Source of the DNA: an uncultured Methylophilaceae bacterium
GTDB taxonomy: Bacteria > Pseudomonadota > Gammaproteobacteria > Burkholderiales > Methylophilaceae
Reading direction: 5' to 3'
Length of the DNA: 47,565 nt
NCBI GenBank assembly: GCA_903863255.1
Contig: CAIPBJ010000025.1
Location: 1 to 47,565 of the forward strand
The notes beneath the pieces are model-generated. The model did not search any database. It was not told the DNA's origin and saw only the letters and a program-made list of their open reading frames with translations. This document shows positions 18,940-26,870 of this stretch, one piece after another. Numbering within the stretch: position 1 is the stretch's first letter; every line of letters starts with the position of its first letter. The translations under genes and the position numbers were made by a program.

Positions 18940-21081
18940 ATGCTTAAAGCTGTTAAACATCCTGAAGGCTCAATAAAAGAGGTTCCGATACAGCCTGTAT
19001 CACTTGACATATGGGACAAAAAATACCGATTAAAGACTAAGCAAGGTACATTTATCGATGAAAACATGGATGACACATTTAAACGTGTTGCACATGCACT
19101 TTCCGAAGTAGAGGAAGATGGTAAAAGAAGTTACTGGTATGAAAAATTCCTATGGGCATTGCGTAGAGGTGCTATTCCAGCTGGACGTATAATTTCAAAT
19201 GCTGGAGCTCAAGAACACAAGCCTGCTACAAGCACCATCAATTGCACTGTTTCTGGGATTGTAGAGGACAGCATGGCTGGCATTCTTGAGAAGGTTCAGG
19301 AAGCGGGCTTAACTTTAAAGGCCGGGTGCGGTATCGGTTATGAGTTTTCTACATTAAGACCAAAAGGTGCCTTTGTAGCTGGCGCAGGTGCATATACCAG
19401 CGGCCCCCTCTCATTCATGGATATATACGACAAGATGTGTTTCACAGTTTCTTCAGCCGGAGGAAGACGCGGGGCACAAATGGCTACATTTGATATTTCT
19501 CATCCGGACATCATAGATTTCATCAAAGCAAAACGAGAAAACGGTCGTTTAAGGCAATTTAATCTATCATGCCTGATCACTAAAGATTTCATGGAAGCTA
19601 TGAAATCTGATAGCGAGTGGAAGCTTGCTTTTCCAGTGACAGCAAAAGAAGCATCTGTTGACGATCTTCAACTTCTCGATGAAAGCCAAGTAGTATGGAG
19701 AGAATGGCCTGTTAAAGGGAAATATCTTACCCGTGAATCCGATGGCAAAGTCGCATGCCGGGTCTATAAAGTAATCAAGGCTCGTCGCTTATGGGATGTA
19801 ATCATGTCTTCCACATACGACTTTGCAGAGCCAGGTTTTATTCTCATCGACCGAGTGAATGAGATGAATAACAATTGGTTCTGCGAAAATATTCGATCTA
19901 CGAACCCCTGTGGTGAACAGCCACTCCCTCCATATGGTGCTTGCTTACTTGGATCGGTCAATCTGACTATGTTTGTTCGCAACCCTTTTAGTGATGAAGC
20001 CTATTTCGATTGGAATGAATATCGGGAAGTGGTGGCAATTTTCACTCGCATGCTAGATAACGTTGTTGAAGTTAACGGCCTTCCACTTGAGCAGCAACGT
20101 AACGAAATTGCGCGGAAACGAAGGCACGGTATGGGCTACTTGGGTTTAGGTTCCACTCTTGCGATGCTCAAAATGAAATATGGTGAAGTCAACTCACTTC
20201 AATTCACAGAAGAGGTAACGAAAGTGATGGCTGAAACTGGTTGGGAAATTGGCGTTCAATTAGCTGAAGAAAAAGGTCCTGCTCCAATCATGGAAGAGGA
20301 GTTCGAGATAACATCGGATATGCTCGACAAACGTCCTGAAATGTTAAATGACGGCATCAAGTTAAATGACAAAGTAAAGGGAAAGGTTTTATTAGGCTTG
20401 TATAGCCGTTATTTGCAGCAATTCCCGGAGAAACTTCGTAACGAAATAGCATCCAAAGGCGTGCGTTTTACTCACCACAGCTCTATTGCACCAACGGGTA
20501 CTATTTCACTCTCCTTGGCAAACAACGCCAGTAATGGAATTGAGCCATCATTCGCCCACCATTATGCTAGAAATGTCATTCGCGAAGGAAAGAAATCAAA
20601 AGAAAAGGTAGATGTATTTTCATATGAATTACTTGCATATCGAGCCTTGATCAACGACAAAGCGCTCCCTTTCTCCGATAAGCCGGAAGCTAAGCTACCG
20701 GATTATTTTGTTGATTCATCCTCGATTCAGGCAAAAGCACATGTGGATATTCAGGCAGCGGCACAAAAATGGATCGACAGTTCGATTTCTAAAACGATAA
20801 ATGTACCTACCGATTACGATTTCGAAGATTTCAAGAATATCTATTTATACGCTTACGAAAAGGGCCTGAAAGGATGCACCACTTTCCGATTCAATCCAGA
20901 AGCCTTCCAGGGTGTCTTGGTGACAGAAAAAGATTTGGAAAACACAAGTTATAAGTTCACACTCGAAGATGGCTCTGTAGTTGAGGTAAAGGGTAATGAA
21001 GAAATTGAATACGATGGCGAGATCCACTCTGCTGCTAATCTATATGACGCATTAAAGGAAGGATATTACGGGAAATTCTAA
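18940..21081 (+). CDS. nrdJa: Adenosylcobalamin-dependent ribonucleotide reductase, large part
   Basis: Class II RNR makes deoxynucleotides using a radical from adenosylcobalamin, needing no oxygen. The 713-aa protein carries the catalytic residues: reductive Cys102 (NCTVSG), radical Cys324 with Asn322 and Glu326 (NPCGEQP), and paired Cys335 (PYGACLLGSVNL), plus TGTISLSLANNASNGIEPSF at about 519-538. It lacks the C-terminal Zn/TSCPD domain, which is supplied by the following gene 44 bases downstream, the split arrangement known as NrdJa/NrdJb in Pseudomonas. The start used has GGAAGG about 11 bases upstream. The nearby cobT-cobS-cobC genes make its cofactor's lower ligand. Confidence 0.96.
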   Translation: MLKAVKHPEGSIKEVPIQPVSLDIWDKKYRLKTKQGTFIDENMDDTFKRVAHALSEVEEDGKRSYWYEKFLWALRRGAIPAGRIISNAGAQEHKPATSTINCTVSGIVEDSMAGILEKVQEAGLTLKAGCGIGYEFSTLRPKGAFVAGAGAYTSGPLSFMDIYDKMCFTVSSAGGRRGAQMATFDISHPDIIDFIKAKRENGRLRQFNLSCLITKDFMEAMKSDSEWKLAFPVTAKEASVDDLQLLDESQVVWREWPVKGKYLTRESDGKVACRVYKVIKARRLWDVIMSSTYDFAEPGFILIDRVNEMNNNWFCENIRSTNPCGEQPLPPYGACLLGSVNLTMFVRNPFSDEAYFDWNEYREVVAIFTRMLDNVVEVNGLPLEQQRNEIARKRRHGMGYLGLGSTLAMLKMKYGEVNSLQFTEEVTKVMAETGWEIGVQLAEEKGPAPIMEEEFEITSDMLDKRPEMLNDGIKLNDKVKGKVLLGLYSRYLQQFPEKLRNEIASKGVRFTHHSSIAPTGTISLSLANNASNGIEPSFAHHYARNVIREGKKSKEKVDVFSYELLAYRALINDKALPFSDKPEAKLPDYFVDSSSIQAKAHVDIQAAAQKWIDSSISKTINVPTDYDFEDFKNIYLYAYEKGLKGCTTFRFNPEAFQGVLVTEKDLENTSYKFTLEDGSVVEVKGNEEIEYDGEIHSAANLYDALKEGYYGKF

Positions 21082-21125
21082 TCCATCCCTTTTCAGGGGC
21101 ATTAGCAACCGTACTGGAGAAATTT

Positions 21126-21842
21126 ATGGCAATCAAGATCGATAAGAAAATAACTGGATATACCCTTATCACGGAAGAAGATAAGTTAAAAGAATTGGCA
21201 ACAGAGAAAAATTCCGTGAAGCACGAGTCAGAACCGAATCAGAAAGTTGTCCAATTAGGAGAACCATTAAGCCGGCCTGATAAATTAGTTGGTAACACTT
21301 ACAAAATCAAGACACCTGTTACTGAACATGCTCTATATATTACGATTAACGATGTGGTCATGAACGAAGGAACTCCACAGGAACATCGAAGACCCTTCGA
21401 AATATTTATCAACTCGAAAAACATGGATCACTTTCAGTGGATCGTTGCCCTGACGCGAGTTATGTCTGCCGTGTTCAGAAAAGGCGGGGATGTGACTTTT
21501 CTTGTTGAAGAACTTCATAGCGTATTTGACCCAAGCGGAGGATATTTTAAAAAAGGCGGTAAGTACGTGCCAAGTCTTGTAGCTGAAATCGGCGAAGTAC
21601 TCGAGCAGCATTTACAGGAAATTGGAATGTTGAAAAAACCGGGCTTGGATGAACATCAGCAGAAAATGGTAGCAGAAAAAAAGGCCGAGTACCTTGAAAA
21701 ACATGCAAAATCGAATTCAGAGACAGAATCTGAGGGCTTCCCTCCAGGTGCGCAGCTTTGCAATAAATGCCATACCAAGGCAGCTGTGATCATGGACGGA
21801 TGTCTAACCTGTCTGAATTGTGGTGAAAGTAAGTGTGGTTAG
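21126..21842 (+). CDS. nrdJb: Class II ribonucleotide reductase C-terminal (TSCPD) subunit
   Basis: The 238-aa protein matches the TSCPD region found at the C-terminus of unsplit NrdJ (GNTYKIKTPVTEHALYITIN; FEIFINSKNMDHFQWIVALT) and a terminal Cys cluster: Cys212-x2-Cys215, Cys226-x2-Cys229, Cys232 and Cys237 (CNKCHTKAAVIMDGC, CLNCGESKCG). The four-cysteine part likely binds zinc and the last cysteines re-reduce the NrdJa active site. It follows nrdJa with GGAG 6-8 bases before its ATG. A free-standing protein of this type is known to be required for split NrdJ activity in Pseudomonas. Confidence 0.93.
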   Translation: MAIKIDKKITGYTLITEEDKLKELATEKNSVKHESEPNQKVVQLGEPLSRPDKLVGNTYKIKTPVTEHALYITINDVVMNEGTPQEHRRPFEIFINSKNMDHFQWIVALTRVMSAVFRKGGDVTFLVEELHSVFDPSGGYFKKGGKYVPSLVAEIGEVLEQHLQEIGMLKKPGLDEHQQKMVAEKKAEYLEKHAKSNSETESEGFPPGAQLCNKCHTKAAVIMDGCLTCLNCGESKCG

Positions 21843-21878
21843 AAAAGTTTTTATAACTCTTTCTAATAGTGAGGAATT

Positions 21879-22151
21879 ATGATTTCTGATTTAATAAGAC
21901 TTGATAAACTACCAAACTCCTATGTTGCGTCAATTGGACTATTTGGTATTACAGTCGCGCTTTCTAATCTCTTTAGAGTTTGGTTAACCGTTGAGAACGT
22001 ACCTCTCTACAAGAATATATTCATTCAGTATTTATCCAGCGAGAGTATTTTTATTTCGGTGATATTTGTTATTTGCGGAAGTTACCTGGCAAATCATTGT
22101 CTTAGGGTACTTATTGGCGCAAAAGAGGAACCGGAATACATTCTGCACTGA
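21879..22151 (+). CDS. Small membrane protein of unknown function (90 aa)
   Basis: Not recognised. GAGG lies 5 bases before the ATG, and the gene follows nrdJb by 36 bases on the same strand, so it may share its transcript. The product has two likely membrane spans (about 16-37, around SIGLFGITVALSNLFRVWL, and about 55-75, IFISVIFVICGSYLANH) separated by a polar loop, and a charged C-terminus (GAKEEPEYILH). Possible roles cannot be inferred. The ribosome-binding site and spacing support a real gene. Confidence 0.7.
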   Translation: MISDLIRLDKLPNSYVASIGLFGITVALSNLFRVWLTVENVPLYKNIFIQYLSSESIFISVIFVICGSYLANHCLRVLIGAKEEPEYILH

Positions 22152-22170
22152 CTATGCAACTGCATTGCAG

Positions 22171-22203
22171 GTCGCGGTTCGATCGAACTGATTGAAACGC
22201 GAC
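22171..22203. repeat. Stem-loop between converging genes
   Basis: GTCGCG (22171-22176) pairs with CGCGAC (22198-22203), and between them GTTCGATCGAAC (22177-22188) is a perfect 12-base palindrome. The element sits between the ends of the converging 90-aa membrane protein and cytochrome genes, where a bidirectional terminator would be expected, but no clear T-tract follows. Role uncertain. Confidence 0.4.
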
Positions 22204-22235
22204 TTGATGATTAAAACTTCTCCTGACTCAACTGA

Positions 22236-22508
22236 TTACCTGACATTAGAAAAATAGTCAGCCACCTGATTAATTTCCTCATTTGTCATAGTATGCAACA
22301 TTTGTGGTTCAGGGTAGGGAGTCTCTCGAAGTGATTTCATGGATCTCACCAGATCCTCATACGACCGTCCCTTAAGCTGAGGCACCCCTGCCTTGCCATT
22401 TTTTCCAACTGTGCCATGACATCCAATACAAGGCTTCACCACGTCCGGTTCCGCACAGGCAATCGTTATGGAATTTAGAAAAATCAAACCGACTAGTATC
22501 TTTCTCAT
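22236..22508 (-). CDS. Monoheme cytochrome c (c553/c4-like)
   Basis: A 90-aa periplasmic electron carrier. Signal peptide residues 1-19 (MRKILVGLIFLNSITIACA), heme site Cys27-x2-Cys30-His31 (CIGCH), and a distal Met ligand candidate in the EPQMLHTM region, followed by the terminal helix NEEINQVADYFSNVR, define a small class I cytochrome. The ATG at 22508 is chosen because GGAGG lies 6 bases upstream; an ATG two codons earlier would abut the ribosome-binding site. A perfect FNR-type box lies upstream, suggesting induction at low oxygen. Partner oxidase or reductase is not in the window. Confidence 0.9.
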   Translation of the reverse strand: MRKILVGLIFLNSITIACAEPDVVKPCIGCHGTVGKNGKAGVPQLKGRSYEDLVRSMKSLRETPYPEPQMLHTMTNEEINQVADYFSNVR

Positions 22509-22583
22509 GATCATCCTCCATCAAATATGCAAAGAATTGATGAACGCTCAGACGAAGGGTAATACTTTTGAAACATAGCAATA

Positions 22584-22597
22584 TTGATATTTATCAA
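22584..22597 (-). promoter_or_regulatory. FNR/ANR-type binding site upstream of cytochrome c
   Basis: TTGAT-ATTT-ATCAA is an exact match to the FNR consensus TTGAT-N4-ATCAA. Its centre (22590.5) is 82 bases from the cytochrome start codon at 22508. A -10-like TATTAC on the minus strand (22565-22560) would place the transcript start near 22550, giving a class II activator position at about -41. The oxygen sensor itself is not in this window. Confidence 0.7.
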
Positions 22598-22807
22598 ATG
22601 ATACGTACCAAATTGCACCTTAATACCGACCCCTTCAATAAGTAGCGGATGTCCACGTCGGATCGCATGATACAAAATAATATACTGGCATATGGAAATT
22701 TAGCTTATGATGAACTCATGGCTTGGTAAACTAAAACTGATTCTCTGAAGCGGATCGTGTTTTTGCTATATCTATCTTTACTAATGGTTATACATAAGGA
22801 GAATAAA

Positions 22808-22933
22808 ATGGCAAAAGGTCAGCAACGGAAGAATAAGGAAATGAAAAAACCCAAAAAAGACAAAAATGTTGTCGTTCCAATCAACTCGTTTATCAATCTA
22901 CCAAAAACAGCGAATCCTCAGAAAAACAAGTAA
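22808..22933 (+). CDS. Small basic conserved-type protein (41 aa)
   Basis: AAGGAG 6 bases before the ATG opens a 41-codon frame. The product MAKGQQRKNKEMKKPKKDKN... is very Lys-rich in its first half and ends in a Pro/Asn-containing tail. Short proteins beginning MAKGQ-x-R-x-N-x-E-x-KKPKK occur in many proteobacteria as uncharacterised small proteins; this recollection of family is from memory, not a search. No membrane segment. It ends 8 bases before the stop of the convergent DUF4186 gene. Confidence 0.72.
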   Translation: MAKGQQRKNKEMKKPKKDKNVVVPINSFINLPKTANPQKNK

Positions 22934-22941
22934 GCAATTTA

Positions 22942-23286
22942 TTATGATAGTTGAGTAAGTAACCAACGCTTAACAACTGAGATGATATAAGCTGTTTCCG
23001 ATTTGCTTAACTGGTGTCCAATGGGAATTGAATGCCATTTCTGCAAGCATGATCTGCAACAACATGCCGTTGCATGCTGTGCAACAAAAAATGGGTGCCC
23101 ATGATACGGTGTTTGCTTTCCGTCATTGGCTATAAAACCAGGGGCAAGTCTTGTGCGTATAAAATCCTCACCATGACTAAGAATCAAGTCGATCCCTTTT
23201 GTTCTAAAGTAAAGAACTTCTGCGTTCCTGAGCTTGAAACTGCTTCTAAATTTTGATCGACTGAGGGATTCGAACAGCTGATCCAT
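22942..23286 (-). CDS. DUF4186 family protein
   Basis: The 114-aa protein matches the conserved layout of DUF4186: LFESLSRSKFRSSFKLRN at the start, an RTRLAP segment, DGKQTPYHGHPFFVAQHATA in the middle, and the Cys motif CCCRSCLQKWHSI that probably binds a metal, followed by a C-terminal helix. Function is unknown. It begins 22 bases after the DUF1993 gene on the same strand, so the two are probably co-transcribed. Confidence 0.85.
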   Translation of the reverse strand: MDQLFESLSRSKFRSSFKLRNAEVLYFRTKGIDLILSHGEDFIRTRLAPGFIANDGKQTPYHGHPFFVAQHATACCCRSCLQKWHSIPIGHQLSKSETAYIISVVKRWLLTQLS

Positions 23287-23308
23287 GTCGCCGCCCCCAG
23301 AAAAAGAG

Positions 23309-23815
23309 TTACGGATTCAGACCTAAAAAATCAGACTTACCAATCTCGACACCATTGTGACGAAGAATGTTATAGGCTGTAGTTACGTGAAAGTATACAT
23401 TTGGATTCACCCAATTTAAAAGATAATCCTTACCTGAAAAATGCAAGACATTATCTCGAACAGTGATTTCGATATCTCGAGTATCAGCCCCCTCCATCAA
23501 ATCGGATTTGATAGTTTCAATAAATTTGATCGTTTTGCTTATCCGTTCTTGAAGCTCTTCGAAGGTACGTTCGTTGTCCTCAAATTTGGGAATATCAACT
23601 CCTCCTAATCTCGCTGCTGCCCCTTTAGCCATATCTGTGGCAATCTGGACTTGTTTTGAGAGTGGAAACATATCTGGAAAAAGACGGGCATTGATTAAAA
23701 TAGCGTGATCAATTTTCTTTGAATCAGCGTAGGACTCGCCTTTCTTTAGCAGATTAGCAAGATTACTTAAATTATGTATTAGAACTGGAACGGTTGATTC
23801 ATAAATAGTTGGCAT
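23309..23815 (-). CDS. DUF1993 family protein
   Basis: A 168-aa helical protein of the DUF1993 (DinB-like) family: STVPVLIHNLSNLANLLKKG opens the four-helix bundle, with ARLFPDMFPLSKQVQIATDM and the closing YFHVTTAYNILRHNGVEIGK-D-like segment conserved in the family. DinB-fold proteins often bind metal through His residues, but a clear triad is not evident here. Function unknown. The 259-base gap upstream to the cobC end contains no gene I can support. Confidence 0.88.
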   Translation of the reverse strand: MPTIYESTVPVLIHNLSNLANLLKKGESYADSKKIDHAILINARLFPDMFPLSKQVQIATDMAKGAAARLGGVDIPKFEDNERTFEELQERISKTIKFIETIKSDLMEGADTRDIEITVRDNVLHFSGKDYLLNWVNPNVYFHVTTAYNILRHNGVEIGKSDFLGLNP

Positions 23816-24074
23816 TGTAATTGTCCTGACTGATTATTAAGTTAAAACCAATGAATAAACTTCACACATTTAAGCTGAAGACCGGAAAACTATAACTTCG
23901 AACAAAGTAACATATATAATACTCACCATAGTGCAGTGAATAAGGTAGTAAGCAATTGATCCACGCCGATGAGCCATCCTTGACCTAGTGGGATTCTACC
24001 GTTATATATTAGGCGCACTATCCTCTTAATACGTTCTGTCGGGTCACCTTAATTATAATTGATCGAACCGCTTC

Positions 24075-24653
24075 TTAGGAATTCAAGCAAGCGATGCGAG
24101 TTAGCTTATCATTAAAAATAATTTTAGACACACTGCCAAAATCAATCTGTATTTTAAAAGCGTTTACAAGTGGCAAATCAAGCACTTCAGCAACTAACGC
24201 TCGAATTACGCCTGAATGCGTAAATATTACCTTATCTTCGTAAGCGTTACTAAGGATGACCTCAGATAAAAACGATTTGGCTCTTGAATGAAGGGCAATG
24301 AACGATTCACCATTTGGAGGCGCATGGGTTACATGCTCCTCAGCCCATACATCCAATGATCCACGAGGTATTTCTTCCCATTTCCTCATTTCCCAATCAC
24401 CAAAATCAAGTTCCATCAATCTTTGGTCATGTTTGATATCCGTTGTATTGAGCTTCTGTGCCATTACTTCCGCCAATAAAGTACATCGTTTTAAGGGGCT
24501 TGAGTATATTTTTGGCGCTAAAATATGCTTCAATTTATTTTGTAAGATTTCTGCATCGCGAAAGAATGAATCAGCCACATCCAAATCTGTCTGGCCATAG
24601 CAGATCCCTGAAGCAATGTCCGGTGCGGTGTGACGAATGAGATATATATTCAT
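24075..24653 (-). CDS. cobC: Histidine phosphatase family protein, probable alpha-ribazole phosphatase
   Basis: A 192-aa phosphoglycerate-mutase-type phosphatase starting MNIYLIRHTAPDIA, with catalytic His8, SPLKRCTLLAEVM, the acid-containing MELDFGDWEMRKWEEI, and the second His in IFTHSGVIRALVAEV. Its place directly after cobT and cobS suggests it is CobC, removing phosphate from alpha-ribazole (or adenosylcobalamin) phosphate in cobalamin assembly. The ATG at 24653 overlaps the cobS stop (ATGA); a longer reading from 24725 would run deep into cobS and is rejected. Confidence 0.85.
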   Translation of the reverse strand: MNIYLIRHTAPDIASGICYGQTDLDVADSFFRDAEILQNKLKHILAPKIYSSPLKRCTLLAEVMAQKLNTTDIKHDQRLMELDFGDWEMRKWEEIPRGSLDVWAEEHVTHAPPNGESFIALHSRAKSFLSEVILSNAYEDKVIFTHSGVIRALVAEVLDLPLVNAFKIQIDFGSVSKIIFNDKLTRIACLNS

Positions 24654-25402
24654 TGAAAGGACATCCAGACTAAAATTCCTAAATAAAAGCACAGTTCTGT
24701 AAGTTGTTGCATAGCGCCCAAGCAATCTCCTGTGATTCCTCCAAGTCGACTTTTTAATTTCCTAGTAAACCATAGCCAAATCAAAATCACTGGTAAAACC
24801 GCAGCGATCATGCCAGGCTTTAGAAAAGTGAAAGGTACCAACCCAAAAAACGTTGCTAGCACCAAGTCTACCCTCGTCAACCCCTGTGTAAAGGGCTTAG
24901 CTTTCCCTTCCGATCTTATATAAGGCAGTAAAAACATCATTAAGAAACTAGCATACCTGCTTAATGAGTGAGCGCTTATTAATACAATATAGACAGTTGG
25001 GCGCGGGATATGATTGATGGCCTCGAACTTCAAGAGAACAGAGAAAACAAGACCTAAGGCTCCAAAGCTACCTATAGTAGGATCCCGCATAATAGTCAAA
25101 GCTCGATCCTTCTCAAAACTTCCGCCTAAACCATCTAAAGTGTCAATTAAGCCATCCTCATGAATGCATCCTGTAAAATAACTAGTAACTATCAAGCTGA
25201 TCAGCACAGCTATCTCAAGTGGAAAAACGATCAATGCAAGCCATAATGCCATTGATCCTATCGTACCGACTAAGATCCCTATTAAGGGTAAGTATTTTGA
25301 ACCCTGATTAAGATCGTTATTATCGAAATTTTTAAAGTTCGGTGTCGGTAGACGAGTAAAAAAACTTACCGCTAACAGAAAATATGTGAGTTCTCTTCTC
25401 AT
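24650..25402 (-). CDS. cobS: Adenosylcobinamide-GDP ribazoletransferase CobS
   Basis: The 250-aa multi-spanning membrane enzyme joins adenosylcobinamide-GDP to alpha-ribazole, giving cobalamin. The hallmark is at about 73-110: HEDGLIDTLDGLGGSF, then RALTIMRDPTIGSFG, supplying the metal-binding acidic residues. The N-terminus FLLAVSFFTRLPTP is also typical. Overlaps of 4 bases with cobT upstream and cobC downstream make a coupled three-gene unit. Length is normal. Confidence 0.94.
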   Translation of the reverse strand: MRRELTYFLLAVSFFTRLPTPNFKNFDNNDLNQGSKYLPLIGILVGTIGSMALWLALIVFPLEIAVLISLIVTSYFTGCIHEDGLIDTLDGLGGSFEKDRALTIMRDPTIGSFGALGLVFSVLLKFEAINHIPRPTVYIVLISAHSLSRYASFLMMFLLPYIRSEGKAKPFTQGLTRVDLVLATFFGLVPFTFLKPGMIAAVLPVILIWLWFTRKLKSRLGGITGDCLGAMQQLTELCFYLGILVWMSFQ

Positions 25403-26439
25403 TTTTCACCTATCGAACTTACACCCGCTGAATCGAACGATGCCATTTCATTTAAAAATCTAACCGCAGAATCAATTAAAGGGTAAGCTAAAACTGCACC
25501 CGTCCCTTCACCCAAACGAAATCCAAGATCCAACAATGGCTCTGCATTCAAATAATTTAAAAGCAGCTGATGACCTGATTCATTTGAGCAGTGAGCGAAA
25601 ACACAATACTCAAGAACTTCGGGGGAGATTTTCGTTGCTACCAGCAATGCAGAAGTGCATATAAAACCATCTATAACAATCAACACTCCTGCCTGGGCTG
25701 ATTCCAGGATAGCCCCTACCATCATGGCTATTTCAAATCCACCTAGTGCTGCAAGCACATCAAGAGGTGATTTACATGTGCTTTGATGCTTCGTTAAGGC
25801 TTGATCGATTATTCGTATTTTATGTTTCAAGCCTTCATCATCAAGCCCTGTCCCTCTGCCGGCACATTTGGACGCTTCAAAATTACAAATTGCTGCCATG
25901 ATAGCGGCCGCGGACGTCGTGTTACCTATACCCATCTCCCCAAATGCAACGATATTTGATCCGTTAAGAATTTCTTTTCTAACAATTCTCGATCCTTCTT
26001 CTAGAGCAAGCTTACACTGCGCCTCGGTCATGGCAGAACCGTACACGAAATTTTGTGTTCCATAAGCTATTTTTGCATCGATCAAGTCCTTACAGTCTTC
26101 AAATGTGAAATTAATTCCACTGTCAACTATTCGCAGAACAAACCCGTTTTGTTCTGCGAATACATTAATTGCAGCCCCTCCTCCAATAAAATTCATTACC
26201 ATTTGTTGAGTGACGGCTTGAGGGTAAGGACTGACGCCACTTTCCACTACGCCATGGTCACCAGCAAACACTATAACAACGGGTCGCGTTAACTTTGGCT
26301 CCAATGAATTTTGAATAACTCCAATCTGTAAGGCTAAATTCTCCAACCTTCCCAACGATCCGATTGGCTTAGTCTTACCATCAATTTTCTTCTTCAATTC
26401 ATTCTTATAAGTTTTGCTTGGAGCTACAATATTGAACAT
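25399..26439 (-). CDS. cobT: Nicotinate-nucleotide--dimethylbenzimidazole phosphoribosyltransferase CobT
   Basis: CobT activates the lower-ligand base by making alpha-ribazole phosphate from nicotinate mononucleotide. The 346-aa sequence shows KTKPIGSLGRLENLA, VFAGDHGVVESGVSPYP, the GGGAAINVFA segment, EMGIGNTTSAAAI, GGFEIAMMVGAILESA, and the catalytic Glu311 in RLGEGTGAVLAYPL. AGAGG precedes the ATG. It heads the cobT-cobS-cobC unit. No cobalamin riboswitch core (GCCACTG-type B12 box) was seen in the 270 bases upstream. The cofactor matches the need of NrdJa. Confidence 0.96.
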   Translation of the reverse strand: MFNIVAPSKTYKNELKKKIDGKTKPIGSLGRLENLALQIGVIQNSLEPKLTRPVVIVFAGDHGVVESGVSPYPQAVTQQMVMNFIGGGAAINVFAEQNGFVLRIVDSGINFTFEDCKDLIDAKIAYGTQNFVYGSAMTEAQCKLALEEGSRIVRKEILNGSNIVAFGEMGIGNTTSAAAIMAAICNFEASKCAGRGTGLDDEGLKHKIRIIDQALTKHQSTCKSPLDVLAALGGFEIAMMVGAILESAQAGVLIVIDGFICTSALLVATKISPEVLEYCVFAHCSNESGHQLLLNYLNAEPLLDLGFRLGEGTGAVLAYPLIDSAVRFLNEMASFDSAGVSSIGEK

Positions 26440-26672
26440 CGCGACCTCTTTATTGATATTAGATTTACTTTAATAAAAATACACATGAGAAAGACTAAAC
26501 AATCCGGTTATGTTTGTTTATCCTCTAACATTATGATATTTAACTTTTTTACTCGAATTGTTGCCAAATTACAGTACACCCAGACTTTACCTGATTAATT
26601 GTGCAGGGTCTTATTTGAATAAATACATCTTCATAACTAAGAAAGTAGATGCCAACACCCAGTTAAATTTGA

Positions 26673-26678
26673 TATAAT
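26673..26678 (+). promoter_or_regulatory. Probable tRNA-Phe promoter -10 box
   Basis: A perfect TATAAT lies 34 bases before the mature tRNA, followed by a GCG-containing discriminator as in stringently controlled stable-RNA promoters. The -35 region (TGCCAA at 26650-26655, 17 bases upstream) is weak. Confidence 0.5.
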
Positions 26679-26712
26679 TCGCGTCTTTCTTGAACAACCA
26701 AGTTCATTAGCT

Positions 26713-26788
<76 letters not shown>

Positions 26789-26870
26789 GTAGTAACCATC
26801 AATCTTTAAATCGATCCGAACTTAAGAAATTTAAATCCAGTCCCCTGTCCATCTTCTAGACTTTTCAATT

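Noticed and set aside
24654-24725. Longer N-terminus for the CobC-like phosphatase
   Set aside because: It would overlap cobS by about 75 bases and puts 24 unrelated residues before the canonical MNIYLIRH start, while the ATGA overlap gives a natural coupled start.
26485-26600. A 37-codon open frame upstream of tRNA-Phe
   Set aside because: No ribosome-binding site and no recognisable product; composition looks like ordinary intergenic DNA.
26440-26700. Possible cobalamin riboswitch upstream of cobT
   Set aside because: No B12-box core or characteristic stems could be found by eye; a covariance-model search would settle it.
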